Shown one piece after another: positions 10,991-22,369 of a stretch of 64,000 nt of DNA. The translations under genes and the position numbers were made by a program. The notes beneath the pieces are model-generated. The model was not told the origin of the DNA. It worked only from the letters and a program-made list of their open reading frames with translations, and ran no database searches. How positions within the stretch are numbered: position 1 is the first letter of the stretch; every line of letters starts with the position of its first letter. Source of the stretch: Bufo bufo (taxonomy: Eukaryota; Chordata; Amphibia; Anura; Bufonidae); contig NC_053390.1 of assembly GCF_905171765.1 (NCBI RefSeq), forward strand, positions 163,314,666-163,378,665. Direction: 5' to 3'.

Positions 10991-11535
10991 AGTGCAGCCC
11001 TAGCTACTTGTACAATCCGTCCTAAGTGACGGCCCACAACTGGACAACAATCCCTTCTTGGGTAAGTGCTGGGGCCTAAACCAAAATGAAAAAAGAGAAG
11101 TAAAATAGAAAGAGGTGAAAACCAGACAGGCAAAATCAGATACAGATACACAACGAAGTGAAACCAGGAGAAAATTATACATACAAAGTCAGTAGGCTAA
11201 GCCGAGGTCACAAACTAGCAAATACCTGGAGGTCACATCAGAGACAAAATCATTAATGAGAGACAATGTCAAAGAAACAGGCAAAGGTCAGTGATCCAGA
11301 GAAGCGAGCGCACAACTAGCTAATGAGGCTTAGAAAACCAGTCACAGGCACCTGTGGCCAGCAGCTGCCTATTTAGCCCGCCCGCATTTGACACCGGCAC
11401 AGAGCCTAATTGGCTCCCTAATAGTTCAAGTAGCCCTACTGTGGGGATGGTTGCTGTAGCTACAGAGCGTGGGCAGTGCCACCACCACAGAGTGTCAAGA
11501 ATTGCCGTATGGACGTAGACACCTTAGTGCATGAC
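10990..11535 (-). repeat. LTR-like sequence, minus strand
   Basis: Read on the minus strand it starts near 11535 with TGTCATGCACTAAGG. It then carries GGCTAAATAGGCAGCTGCTGGCCACAGGTGCCTG (about 11380-11345), which matches TATAAATACAGGCAGCCTGCTGGCCACAGGTTGCCTG in the solo LTR at 32882-33572. This shared promoter-like block suggests a related LTR. The far boundary and target duplication were not determined. No coding sequence is present. Confidence 0.4.
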
Positions 11536-11674
11536 AACTCCATTCAAATTCTTTCACAATGAGCACGGTGTATAGCAGAGAGACAGTAGTGCTATTCGCC
11601 CAGGTCATCATGTGACTGATCTCGTGATCGCTGGGATTCTTATTCTAGAAGGCTGCTGCTGCGTATACCTAGAG

Positions 11675-11823
11675 CAGAGATGGCTAACCTCCGGCACTCC
11701 ATCAGTGGTGAAACTGCGACTCCCGGCATGCTCCATTCATTTCTATGGAGTTCTGAGAACAGCCAAGCAAGTATACATCTTGGGAGTTGTAGTTTTACCA
11801 CAGCTGGAGGTTAGCCATCAGAG
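11675..11823. mobile_element. 149-bp hAT-type MITE
   Basis: Starts CAGAGATGGCTAACCTCC and ends GGAGGTTAGCCATCAGAG, flanked by a perfect 8-bp duplication ACCTAGAG at 11667-11674 and 11824-11831. The interior is a foldback around TCCATTCATTTCTATGGA. The AGAGATGG core matches the left end of the large hAT element (TAGAGATGG at 51857), so both may be recognised by similar transposases (inference). Confidence 0.85.
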
Positions 11824-11831
11824 ACCTAGAG

Positions 11832-12930
11832 CAAGCACAATCCTAGCAGTGATAGTTGTCAAAGGAACTGGGCAGGTTTCACCAGTAAAAAATACATTCC
11901 CCCAATGGTCAGATTGTGCCGCATGTCTGGTCCGATGGCGTATCTATAACATCAGTCCACCCAGCATTAGGTCAAAAATGTTTACCTGCTAGTCAGCTAT
12001 CAGCTCTGCCCTTTTCATATTCACTGATTTCTTTCACTTACAGTACATCTACCACAATCTGCCACTAAAAGTATATTTTACTCTTTCCGCTGTAGTAGAG
12101 GCAAGTGAAGAGATTATTGCAGTGATTGATAGAATACTGAATGCAAATATGTTTCCATTCAATGCATGTAAACATCAGTATTCTAATTATTAGAAATTAC
12201 TTTGGCGTTCAATTCCTGGCAAAGATAGATACCCCACAGGGGGCAGTGATGTCTGTGCTAGTACTGGCGCGCTTCACTGTGCTGTTACACTGCTTAGTGA
12301 TAAATGTCCCGGTGAGCACTAAACGGAATCTAATGCTTCTCAATGGAAAACATGTGCTAATATTAGTCATTATGTGCTCAGTGGCAGATACAGCAAATTA
12401 CCAAACTTCAAACTATTTTGTTTGTATAATAAATGATTTGCCAGTTTTGGCATGTATTTTAAGTGCACCCATTAGATCAATATGTATGTATTTTTTCCAT
12501 TTTTTTGGCCTCAGGTTATTGGCTTTGGATGCAAATGCAACTTCTGTACTCCCTTTAGTTATGCTCCTTATGCCGCTGGAAAAATGTTTGAGATGTTCAA
12601 ACCCCTTTCAACGTGAAATAGCGTTCTTTTATTAAAGAAATGTGCAAAGTCATCATCGTCAAGCATCATTAGGGAACGGCCACATGGTCAGCTTTCAGCA
12701 TGCAGTTTTGGAAGGAGTGAATTCAAAAAGTTGGAGAAGATGTATCTGTACCTTTTCAAAACCGAATCAGCAGACCCGATTGTGTGGCCATACCCTCATC
12801 AATCTCATAATTTCAACCCAGCAATGCACCGCCCTATATAATTGCTCCTCTGAGTTCTTCCAGTGGTACAAGCTTGCAATGTTTCCAAGCACCGATGCAT
12901 CTATCTAATGTTTGCAATTGTTTTTACCCC
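11832..12930. other. No gene seen
   Basis: Contains an open frame of 164 codons at 12141-12635 with several hydrophobic stretches, but no recognised domain, no upstream promoter-like features and no matching exon structure. I treat it as chance in AT-rich DNA, with low certainty. The rest shows nothing. Confidence 0.4.
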
Positions 12931-12934
12931 ATAA

Positions 12935-13760
12935 AGGACGCAGCCTTGTTTGGTAATAAAGGACACATCGCTTTTTTTTTTCATCTGCATGTTTCAAAAG
13001 CCATAACGTTTTTGGTTTTCCATCAATATAGCTGTATGGGTTCTTGTTTTTTTGGGATGAGTTTTTTTTAATGGCACCATTTTGGAATCTAATAGATTCT
13101 ATAGCTTTTAAAAAAATATTTTGGGTAAATGTTTTTATTTTATTTTATTAGTTCACTGTGTAGTATTCTAACTTTATTCTGCGGGTCAGTACGATTATGC
13201 CAAAAACAAATTAAATATATATATTTTTTTATGGTGTTCTACTTTTGCACAAGTAAAAACTTTTTCTTGAAAATTCTTTTTTTTGTGTGTCACTGCATTA
13301 AATGACCCATAACACGTTTACTGTTTTCCCAGGACAAATTGTAGTTTTCATGGGCAGCATTTTGGTGTCGATAAAACTTTTTGATAACTTTTTAATGCAT
13401 TTTTTGGAAGGTGAGATGATCAAAGAACAGCAATTTGGCATTTTATTTATTGTTATTGCTATACAGTTCACCATATAGGGTAAAAAGGTACGGTAATCAT
13501 TTTATTTTATAGGTCATTCCAGATGCGATGGTAACAATTATTTGTAGTTTTTCAATTTTCATGTTTTAATATTTTTTTTACGTAAATACATATTTTGGTG
13601 GATTTTTTCCCCCAAACAGCTTTTTCTTTCTTTCCATTTTTATGTTTTCTATGCCCTACCAGCTGACTTGAACATTTGATCCTGTAATATGCAGCAATAC
13701 TATTGTATTGCAGTGCGTTATGTCAGTTACAGTAAAACGGACACAATACCTATAGGCATC
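12935..13760. repeat. T-rich dispersed repeat (TTTTTTAATGGCACCATTT type)
   Basis: Contains GTTTTTTTTAATGGCACCATTTTGG around 13060-13085, preceded by CCATAACGTTTTTGG. The same ordered motifs occur at 58145-58260 (CCATAACTTTT..TAATGGCACCATTT) and, reversed, at about 22085-22175. This is a dispersed repeat of unknown class and has no coding capacity. Confidence 0.55.
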
Positions 13761-14310
13761 TGTTCATGACAGGCCTAGGGGTGCAATCGCAGTCTGCTCC
13801 TGCAAGTGGCCTGGAGGCAATACTTCACTGTGAAGTATTTCTGACTTGCATCAAGTCCTTCCTTTGGATGGTCAAAAGTAATATAGATTTTTTTATCCTG
13901 AAGAAGGTTTCGGTCTGAGTCCACAATGTGTTGTTTTAACATGACTCAAATACAAATAAATATTTACATCAAGATAAATCCTCTGACGAATCGTATGATA
14001 ACAGCACCTCTTGATTGAGTATGGACAGCACACTCCATACCATCCTTATGTTATTGTACATCTTGACTACCCTTCCTTCCTGGCCTGTTTACCTGTAAGA
14101 TAAGTGACTTGAAGAACCATTACTGATGGACGATTCCATCAGTACAATTATCGCACATACAAATTTTATTTATGAATAAACGTTTAGGGGGATTTAGATT
14201 AGATTGTTAAAATTGCTAGAAAATTATTAAATCATATTACCACTGAGCTTTACTTTTTCTTCTAACCTTTTGATAGAATTCCTGTTGTACTCTGTGTACT
14301 GTTATCTAAG
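13761..14310. other. No gene; fragment with CCTGAAGAAGG motif
   Basis: Around 13897-13925 CCTGAAGAAGGTTTCGGTC resembles part of the repeat motif seen at 31692-31716 but lacks the GAAAC half. Otherwise AT-rich with no gene. Confidence 0.35.
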
Positions 14311-14312
14311 TA

Positions 14313-15854
14313 CACTGCTCAAAAAAATAAAGGGAACACTTAAACAACACAATGTAACTCCAAGTCAATCACACTTCTGTGAAATCAAACTGTCCACTTA
14401 GGAAGCAACACTGAGTGACAATCAATTTCACATGCTGTTGTGCAAATGGGATAGACAACAGGTGGAAATTATAGGCAATTAGCAAGACACCCCCAATAAA
14501 GGAGTGGTTCTGCAGGTGGTGACCACAGACCACTTCTCAGTTCCTATGCTTCCTGGCTGATGTTTTGGTCACTTTTGAATGCTGGCGGTGCTTTCACTCT
14601 AGTGGTAGCATGAGACGGAGTCTACAACCCACACAAGTGGCTCAGGTAGTGCAGCTTATCCAGGATGGCACATCAATGCGAGCTGGTTTGCTGTGTCTGT
14701 CAGCGTAGTGTCCAGAGCATGGAGGTGCTACCAGGAGACAGGCCAGTACATCAGGAGACGTGGAGGAGGCCGTAGGAGGGCAACAACCCAGCAGCAGAAC
14801 CGCTACCTCCGCCTTTGTGCAAGGAGGAACAGGAGGAGCACTGCCAGAGCCCTGCAAAATGACCTCCAGCAGGCCACAAATGTGCATGTGTCTGCTCAAA
14901 TGGTCAGAAACAGACTCCATGAGGGTGATATGAGGGCCCGACGTCCACAGGTGGGGGTTGTGCTTACAGCCCAACACCGTGCAGGACGTTTGGCATTTGC
15001 CAGAGAACACCAAGATTGGCAAATTCGCCACTGGCGCCCTGTGCTCTTCACAGATGAAAGCAGGTTCACACTGAGCACATGTGACAGACGTGACAGAGTC
15101 TTGAGACACTGTGGAGAACGTTCTGCTGCCTGCAACATCCTCCAGCATGACCGGTTTGGCATTGGGTCAGTAATGGTGTGGGGTGGCATTTCTTTGGAGG
15201 GCCGCACAGCCCTCCATGTGCTCGCCAGAGGTAGCCTGACTGCCATTAGGTACCGAGATGAGATCCTCAGACCCCTTGTGAGACCATATGCTGGTGCGGT
15301 TGGCCCTGGGTTCCTCCTAATGCAAGACAATGCTAGACCTCATGTGGCTGGAGTGTGTCAGCAGTTCCTGCAAGACGAAGGCATTGATGCTATCGACTGG
15401 CCCGCCCGTTCCCCAGACCTGAATCCAATTGAGCACATCTGGGACATCATGTCTCGCTCTATCCACCAACGTCACGTTGCACCACAGACTGTCCAGGAGT
15501 TGGCAGATGCTTTAGTCCAGGTCTGGGAGGAGATCCCTCAGGAGACCGTCCGCCACCTCATCAGGAGCATGCACAGGCGTTGTAGGGAGGTCATACAGGC
15601 ACGTGGAGGCCACACACACTACTGAGCCTCATTTTGACTTGTTTTAAGGACATTACATCAAAGTTGGATCAGCCTGTAGTGTGTTTTTCCACTTTAATTT
15701 TGAGTGTGACTCCAAATCCAGACCTCCATGGGTTGAAAAATTAGATTTCCATTTTTTTTTTTTGTGTGATTTTGTTTGTATTTCAGAAGAATATTTAATT
15801 AATTCAGATCTAGGATGTGTTAGTTTTGTGTTCCCTTTATTTTTTTGAGCAGCG
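14313..15854 (+). mobile_element. Tc1/mariner element, CACTGCTCAAAAAAATAAAG ends
   Basis: A 1,542-bp element between TA dinucleotides (14311-14312 and 15855-15856). The 27-bp terminal repeats begin CACTGCTCAAAAAAATAAAG and differ from each other only at the second base (A versus G). One transposase gene occupies 14610-15625. Length and layout fit an autonomous Tc1-type element apart from a frame break near the gene start. Confidence 0.93.
14610..15625 (+). pseudogene. Tc1-like transposase (DD34E), one early frameshift
   Basis: The ATG at 14610 opens a frame reading [14 protein letters not shown] and on to SMRAG, then stops at the TAG at 14706-14708. The remaining 310 residues continue in another frame that is open from a GTG at 14693 to the TGA ending at 15625, so a small deletion near 14683 has broken the first helix-turn-helix. 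The rest is intact: basic linker RRRGGGRRR, catalytic D121 (LFTDESRF), the VMVWGGIS segment at residues 160-167, D212 (MQDNARPH) and E247 ([10 protein letters not shown]). Thirty-four residues separate D212 and E247. The protein ends RGGHTHY. The enzyme would cut and paste TA-flanked elements. This copy is probably not functional because of the frameshift. Confidence 0.9.
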
Positions 15855-15889
15855 TATTTACTGTATCAAAAATTGCATACTTTATATTA

Positions 15890-16200
15890 GGCCCCTTTTA
15901 CACAAGCCAAAGATCGGGACAGTTAGTGGGGGCCAACTTTCATGTGAACGCCCATTCCTGATAATTGCATAAGGGTGATGCCTATCACCCAATAAATAAG
16001 CGAACGCTCATTCATTGGGTGACCATATATTTTATGCAGCCCCTAAAATCATCTGTGGGCTGCCGATCTCCTTGTATAAACAAATGATCGATGAATGATC
16101 ACAGTAACGATCGTTCATCCCCATCCGGAGAAGATGATTTCTGCATGCAAATGCAGCTGGACAAGTGGGCAATGATCGACCCCTTACTCCTAGGTTTTGA
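15890..16200. mobile_element. Probable MITE with AGGCCCCTTTTACACAAG end
   Basis: Starts TTAGGCCCCTTTTACACAAGCC and contains opposing GATCGTTCA / TGAACGATC-type and AATAAGCGAACG blocks. It ends loosely near CGACCCCTTACTCCTAGG. The style matches other TTA-flanked foldback repeats here (compare 36271-36660). The boundary is uncertain. Confidence 0.4.
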
Positions 16201-16960
16201 GCAATTGTATAACCGCGGTCACCATTTTTGTCTTATTAGTCTGTTCCACTGGTAGTCAGATTTGAGAGGTTGGTACATTATGGTCAGCAAATGGTTAATA
16301 ATACATGTTACAACATGCAATCAAATTTTATGAGATACTCAAAATGATATTTAGCAAATTTCCTTGCTGAATTTTATTGTATTGTTTATTTGATTTCAGT
16401 AAAACGACGTAATGGTAATAAAACTGTGATTACATTAATTTCAAGAAGTTGTCCTAATTGTCTTTATAATGTGTTTTCCTTGTTATTGTCTTTAATGAAT
16501 ACAGTCTTGCAATTTAATGGAATTTCAAAAAAACACTGTTTTGCATTATAGTATTTTTTTAAGAAGTTCCTCAGATGCCACAATAATTCATTTTGACAAG
16601 CAGTAGTTCAAATATGTTTGGAGATCTAGGGGTGTCCTTGACTATAATAGAGAAGGGCTCATGGCAGGTACATGCCCCCAGTATAAGTTTTTGGTGAAGA
16701 CGGCTGACAGCTAATATGGCCAATATTTGACCAAATTCAAGAATTTGCACATATTGGTTAACACTCAAATTTCGTATGTTTGCGTTGCTTCTAGAAATGC
16801 ATTTACAGTAGCTAGAAAATAGTTGATGATGACTAGAATTTGCAACAAGGTAGCAAGAGGTCAACATAAGGACTTATTTCTATTGGTAATATTGCCATGC
16901 TACTAGAAATGTAGCAGTCAAACCATTAAAATGAAAGGGGGTGTTCACTTTCTTGAGTTT
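16201..16960. other. No gene seen
   Basis: AT-rich DNA with poly-T stretches and no recognisable coding or repeat structure. Confidence 0.45.
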
Positions 16961-17490
16961 TTTTTCAGACCCCCACAGTATTGCCAGACCCATGGTGGTG
17001 GACATACTTACTGATCCCCGCTGCTGGGTTCCCTCTTCATCGCTCCACCCTCAGGCGCATCAGGACCTGGGACTACCTGCGACAACATCCTGTTTGATGC
17101 TTGTCACGTGATCGCTGCTGCCAATGACTGGCCACAGCAGTGACATGTCAGATCCCTGGGTCATGTCAGATCCCTGACACTGTGGCCAAAATCGCTGATC
17201 TGCATCAAACAGGATGTGTTGACATGGGTAAACCCGCGACCTGCAGCACCCGAAGGGCAGGGATGGAGCCGGAACCCAGAATTTGCAGAGAGAGCCGAAC
17301 CTCTAGGTGTAATGGCAAAGCCTCCATTGCCTCTAGAGGCTCATTTACAAATATGAAAACATAATTTTTCTCAGCAATGCGGGCACATATGAACATGGGA
17401 CCAACATAGATGCCTTCAGCTGCCAAGTGCACATGTAACAGGTCAGACAGTTTCATAGGTACAAATCTGCTGACAGGTGCCCTTTAAAGC
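16961..17490. repeat. Probable dispersed repeat with a local tandem duplication
   Basis: ATGTCAGATCCCTG occurs twice in tandem at about 17144-17177, and ATCCTGTTTGATGC at 17089 is mirrored by GCATCAAACAGGAT at 17202, giving a local inverted repeat. It ends near 17487 with GACAGGTGCCCTTTAAAG, an AAAGGG-type repeat terminus. No gene is seen. Confidence 0.4.
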
Positions 17491-17696
17491 ATAAAAATGT
17501 TTTTTATTTGTTCTGGAAAATTATTCAAATGCCTTGAAGGGTCAGGAGGGATTTTTTCCCATCTGGCCAAATTAGCTACAATCTTACCTAGGGTTCTGTT
17601 TATTCTTCCTATGGATCAAACATCCATGTTTAAGAAAGCTTGAACATGGTGGACATGTGCCATTCTTCAGACTAATTTACTATGCAACTATATGAT

Positions 17697-17940
17697 TTAT
17701 TTATTTTACTTCCTTATTCCATAGCACTTTACAGACATTAGCATCACTCGCTGTCCCCAGTGGAGCTCACAATCCAAATTTTCTATCAGTATGAGTGAGT
17801 GAGGGATGAAACCAGAGCAACCAGAAGAAACCCACACAAAGACAGGGAGAACATCCAAACTCCACGTAGATGTCCTTAGTGTGATTTGAACACAGGACCC
17901 AGCACTGTAAGGCACCAGTGCTAGCCACCATGCTGCCCAT
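17697..17940 (-). mobile_element. tRNA-derived SINE, CR1/L2-type tail
   Basis: On the minus strand, from about 17940, the sequence starts GGGCAGCATGGTGGC. It has an A-box-like GTGGCTAGCAC (17929-17919) and, about 30 bp on, a B-box-like GTTCAAATCAC (17891-17881), as in an RNA polymerase III promoter derived from a tRNA. A body with GTTTGGATGTTCTCCCTGTC and GGGTTTCTTCTGG follows. The 3' end reads CTGTAAAGTGCTATGGAATA and then AAATAAATAA. That tail resembles the 3' end of the LINE at 61400-62723 (TTGTAAATCGCTATGGAATA). The A box is shortened, so the copy is old. Confidence 0.72.
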
Positions 17941-18540
17941 ATAATATAAACCCATATTTTGCAGTGGTTTGATGATCCAGATTTGGCTAGTACACAGATC
18001 AGAAAATAAAGCCTATCTAAAAATTTTAATGTGAAAGCTGACAGCTCAGTGCCCAACCCATGTAATGAAGACTTAATAGAATATTGATTTTGTGAATGAA
18101 TATTTATTTGATAGTTGAAGTCTTGAGCAGTTCACTAATGGATTTAACCCCATTTAAGTCATCCATCCCTTCTTAGAGAGGCCAAAACATTATAAAAAAA
18201 ATTTTTTATATCTTTTTAAGAAATTCATTTTGTGAAATTGTATTCAAAGGATTAAAAATGTCCTCATAAGTTTTAACCCTGGGCCTTGTGTATTGCCTAA
18301 CCTAGACACGTGTATATAGGTGGGGGGGGGGGGGGGGGGGTGTATGGAAATATCCAGTAGCATTATACAGGGGGCACTGTTATATCCCATCCTAAGCAAA
18401 TGGCCAGATATTTGCTCAGATCTCATTATGAAGCCATGACAATAATTGTTAAGCCAATCATACCAATTTGTAAGAAGGTTGAACTGACACTCTTGCCCCC
18501 TTTAAAGTTGCACTATACGTTTACACAGGTTTCCTAGTAG
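17941..18540. other. No gene; 18-base G run
   Basis: A poly-G tract lies at about 18323-18340. Otherwise AT-rich DNA with nothing recognised. Confidence 0.45.
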
Positions 18541-18810
18541 GTACAAGGAGGAGGAGATTGGAGACTTCCTCTCTGCTCACCGGGTGTTGTCTTCGTCCTG
18601 GCTGTGTCGCCGTCCAATTGCTGCGGACCACTGCTTCACAGTCAGGGAGAAGACAAGCTCTTCTTGTGAGATTAGGTATGGTAATTCTCACAAAAACAGC
18701 TCATTTTTTCCGTGGCTGTGAAGCAGTGGTCCGCAGCAATTGGACGGCGACACAGCCAGGGCGAAGACAACTCCCACTGAGCAGAGATGAAGTCTCCTCC
18801 TCCCTGTACC
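18541..18810. repeat. Long near-perfect hairpin
   Basis: Inverted repeat with arms of roughly 100-130 bp. GTACAAGGAGGAGGAGA at 18541 is mirrored by TCTCCTCCTCCCTGTAC ending at 18809. GCCGTCCAATTGCTGCGGAC at 18609-18628 is mirrored by GTCCGCAGCAATTGGACGGC at 18729-18748. The loop is about 90 bp. It is probably a foldback MITE whose outer ends are not obvious. Confidence 0.8.
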
Positions 18811-19330
18811 AATATACGGTACCCCATCATCCGGTACTGGTCCGCGGCCCGGTCATTGGGGACCACTGCGTTAAATGATTTTAGTGTGCGCTTAAGTGGT
18901 CGATATTCATGAGCAGCAGCTCCCTCCACACATCTACCCTCATTGAGAAGCCCACAGCTCATGAATACTAGTCAGATAGCGCTCGGCTTGCACTACATCT
19001 GATATACAGTCATTATATGAAAACTGCTGCAAGAAAGCTAGTAAATGGCATAGAGCTGGAATCTGAGTCTCTATCACTACCATAGTTCAACATAAACCTT
19101 GTAACAGCAGGACCAATATATTTTACATAGGAAATAAATGAAATGGAAATTGAAAACAAAAGCCAACCAGTCTTTTCATCCTATTAAAATGCAATCAGAT
19201 TGGTTGATAACTTCTGAAAGTGAAGCGTCTGAGACTTTGACATCACTTTAACTCCCTAACAGTTTTGCTCGAGCTCTGCCCAGCCCAAGCAGAGTTTGGG
19301 TGGCTGGGATCGCTTTAAGTCTTCATATTT
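18811..19330. other. No gene seen
   Basis: No coding or structural signal recognised. Confidence 0.4.
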
Positions 19331-19639
19331 CAGGCCCTGTAGCAGACAGAGATATGGGCATGATAGGGGCGCAGCGAGGTAAGGGCGCACCTGACAGGCA
19401 GTTCATTTAGATGGTGGAGCAGGGGGCCGTCTGCTCCCTTCGTCAATGTGCTGCTGAGCCCCGGTGCTCCCAAGCAGGACACACATCGCGCTTCTGGCTG
19501 TATGGGAGGAGCAGTGAAAGCCCAGGAATCAGCCTCATACACAACTTTTTTTTTTTTTATGGAGCTGGAGGGGGCAGTAGGGGCCAAAGGTGCGCATTGC
19601 TTCTGTAAGGGAAGCACAAGGAGGACATAACTGGAGTTA

Positions 19640-20430
19640 AGGGGCCACAACATGGACATAACTTCTGTAATGGGCATAATGTGAGCATAGCTAAGAGCTG
19701 CCTAGTGTGGGCATAACTACAGTGGGGGCACAATCGAGGCACAACTACTGTGAAGGAGTCACAATATGGACATAACTAATGTGAGGGGGACAATGCAGGC
19801 ATAACTACTGTGAGTGGGCACAATGTGGGCATAACTACTGCGAGGGGCACAATGTGGGCCTATCTACTAAGAGGGCCCAATGTGGGCATAACTACAGAGT
19901 ATAAATATAGATGGTTCCTATACCTCCCTGAACATTGTAGGCTTAGGTTAGGACCCGGAGAGGCAGTTCTGTTAGTGTTAGGTATCCATCTGCAGAAGCC
20001 ACCTTGATGCTGGTAGATGGGCCAGACACACGTTTGATCAAAAATCTGCGCAAAGAGCTTCCATTTTTTATGTATAGTAGGTATTGTACCACTTTAATCC
20101 AGAATAATCCGTAATCCTTAGTTCTATTGTTTGCATGTATAACAGTGTGCTGCCATACGTTTTTGTTTGCTATCTGCATGCTAGTTTTATGGATGTGCAC
20201 CTGTGACTATGGATGTGCTAGTCTAAATTTTCTTGCAGTAACAAATGTGAGGGGGCACAATGAGGGCATAACTACTGTGAGGGGCACAATGCGGGCATGA
20301 CTACTGTGAGTGGGCCCAATCTGGGCATAACAACTGTGAGGGGCACAATGTGTATCTACTAAGAGGGGCATGATGTGGGCATAACTACTGTGAAGGGCAC
20401 AATGTGGGCATTAGTACTGTGTGGTAGCAC
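19640..20430. repeat. Degenerate ~30-bp tandem repeat, interrupted
   Basis: Many imperfect copies of a unit near GGGGCACAATGTGGGCATAA followed by CTACTGTGA, at about 19640-19900 and again at 20240-20430. Unrelated sequence at about 19900-20240 separates the two blocks, which looks like an insertion into one array. The unit is not a multiple of 3 in most copies and no protein is implied. Confidence 0.75.
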
Positions 20431-21245
20431 TATGGGAAAGCAATGCCCTAGAGTACCCGAGGAAGAAAGGGATGCAAATGAGCTCTGAGGTGCTGGCTTT
20501 TTTAATATCTGAGTCGTGGCTCAAGGCCTATTTAAAGGGTCAAACATTGATTTATAGGATAGCTGCCTTACATCTATTAGCCTTAGAGGCAGAGCTTGTT
20601 AAGAGTTCATTTGCACCCCTTTCTTCCCAGAATTCCAGAGGTGCATGTACGGCCTATAAGTCTCCTCACTCCAATTAAAGCGCTCTCCCCAAGGAGAGAT
20701 AGTATCCCCCAAATCTAGATTACCCAGGTGCCCCCTGCTGGGGATTTCAGAGGGGGACTTACCATCTCTTCCTTATGTGATTATTCTTTTTGCTGTATCA
20801 CCAGTGAACTTGTTCTGGATCCAGCAGACATCACACCGACATGGCAGCGACACCTGGATGTGGTAGGACCAGTTGGTTCTCCTATTTATCGCAAGGTGCA
20901 TTGGTACTGCCATATACCCTGTGATAGATTTTATCAGATGACTGGGACTGAGTATACAGTAGTTATGAATTGGGGGGCGTTAGAGGCGTGGCTTAGTGTA
21001 AAAAAATTGCTCCAGAATTTTTCCCTCTTTATTTAATCTTGGGTGGCAAGTGCAGGGGAGGGGGGAGTGCAATACTAAATTCTTGCACTGGGTGCTGGAA
21101 AGACCAGCTGCACCTCTGGGGCATGGTCTCCTCTGGAGATACAGCCTTTAGAAATCAGGTTGGGAGTGACAGCTGCTCAAAATTTAAGCAGGTTTCAGAG
21201 GCGTAGCCCGATAAGAGTGTCTATCGGTTTCCTACTGACGGTATA
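20431..21245. other. No gene seen
   Basis: Two moderate open frames (20421-20678, 20728-21036) lack recognisable motifs. Treated as non-coding. Confidence 0.4.
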
Positions 21246-22240
21246 ATACACTGTACCACATGCCTAAGTAGTACAGTGTATTATAGAAGCGATCAGAGGA
21301 TCACATGTCAAAGTCTTCTTGTGGGACTAATAAACAGTAAAAATTTAAATGAAATAAAGTCAAGTTGTCTCACAAAAATCAAGTCCTCACATTGCTCCTT
21401 AGAAGAAAAATAAAAAAGTTATGGATCTTGGGATGAGGCGATGCAAAAACATTTAATATTTTTGTTGTGCAAAAGTATTAAAGCAAAAAGAAAAAAATAT
21501 GTATTTGGTATTTCTGTAATCATACTGCGCCAGAGAATAAAGTTAGGGTGGGTTCACACTAGCGTTAGGGATTCCGTTATGGCTTTCCGTTATAACATGG
21601 TTGTAACCGAAAATAACGGAATGCCCAGACAGAATGCAAAACGGAAGCCTTTAGAGGCATTCCGTTTGCTTTCCATCCTAATAGAAGTCTATGGGAAAGC
21701 ATAACGGATCCGTCTGGGTCCCATTATGCAAGACGGAAAACAAAGTCCTGCTGTTTTGATTCCCATAGATTTCTATTAGGACAGAAAGCAAATGGAATGC
21801 CTTTTAAAGGCTTCCGTTTTGCATTCCGTCATATTACAAGTCTATGGGCAGAAGAACGAATCCGTCCTTCCGTTTTATGGATTCCGTTATTTTCCGTTAT
21901 AACCATGTTATAACGGAAAACCCTAACGGAATCCCTAACGCTAGTGTGACCCCACCCTTATCATGTTATTTTTGCTGCAAAGTAAAAGTCACAATGTAAA
22001 ACTCAATGGTTATGTTGCTGTTTTTTTCCATTCCTCCCCATAAAGACTTAATAAAAGTTAATCAGTAAGTTATGTGTACCCCAAAATGGTGCCATTAAAA
22101 ACTATAGCTTGTTCTGCAAAAACAAGCCGTTATATGGCTACACTGACAGAAAAGAAGTTATAGCTCTTTGAATGCAACAATGAAAAAATTTTGCTTGGTC
22201 ACTAAGGCCCAAAAGAGGCTGGTCCCTAAAGGGTTAATCA
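21246..22240. repeat. Dispersed repeat, reverse of the 12.9 kb type, with a nested MITE
   Basis: CCCAAAATGGTGCCATTAAAAAC at about 22080-22102 is the reverse complement of the motif at 13060-13085 and 58230-58255. The nearby TTATAGCTCTTTG is the reverse counterpart of the CCATAAC box. A 412-bp MITE (21546-21957) sits inside it. Unknown class, no protein. Confidence 0.5.
21546..21957. mobile_element. 412-bp foldback MITE, TTA duplication
   Basis: Begins GGGTGGGTTCACACTAGCG and ends CGCTAGTGTGACCCCACCC, flanked by TTA at 21543-21545 and 21958-21960. The two halves pair along their length (TTAGGGATTCCGTTATGG versus the terminal CCCTAACGGAATCCCTAA). No coding capacity. The TCACACTAGCG subterminal block is shared with the element at 2890-5015. 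Confidence 0.88.
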
Positions 22241-22369
22241 TAGAAAAGGTTGTATGTGCTCTTCATTGTTATGTAGTGTTTTTCAGATAGCACTGCATCA
22301 TAAGTGTAGTATATTATAGGTATACAGAACTTAACGAGGCACAATCTAAAGTATATCTAATCTCCAATT

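Noticed and set aside
12141..12635. 164-codon frame with hydrophobic stretches that might suggest a membrane protein
   Set aside because: AT-rich sequence gives hydrophobic codons by chance. No family motif, splice structure or repeated occurrence supports it.
17881..17929. tRNA gene suggested by A- and B-box-like motifs
   Set aside because: No cloverleaf or anticodon stem can be formed, and the body and LINE-like tail identify a SINE.
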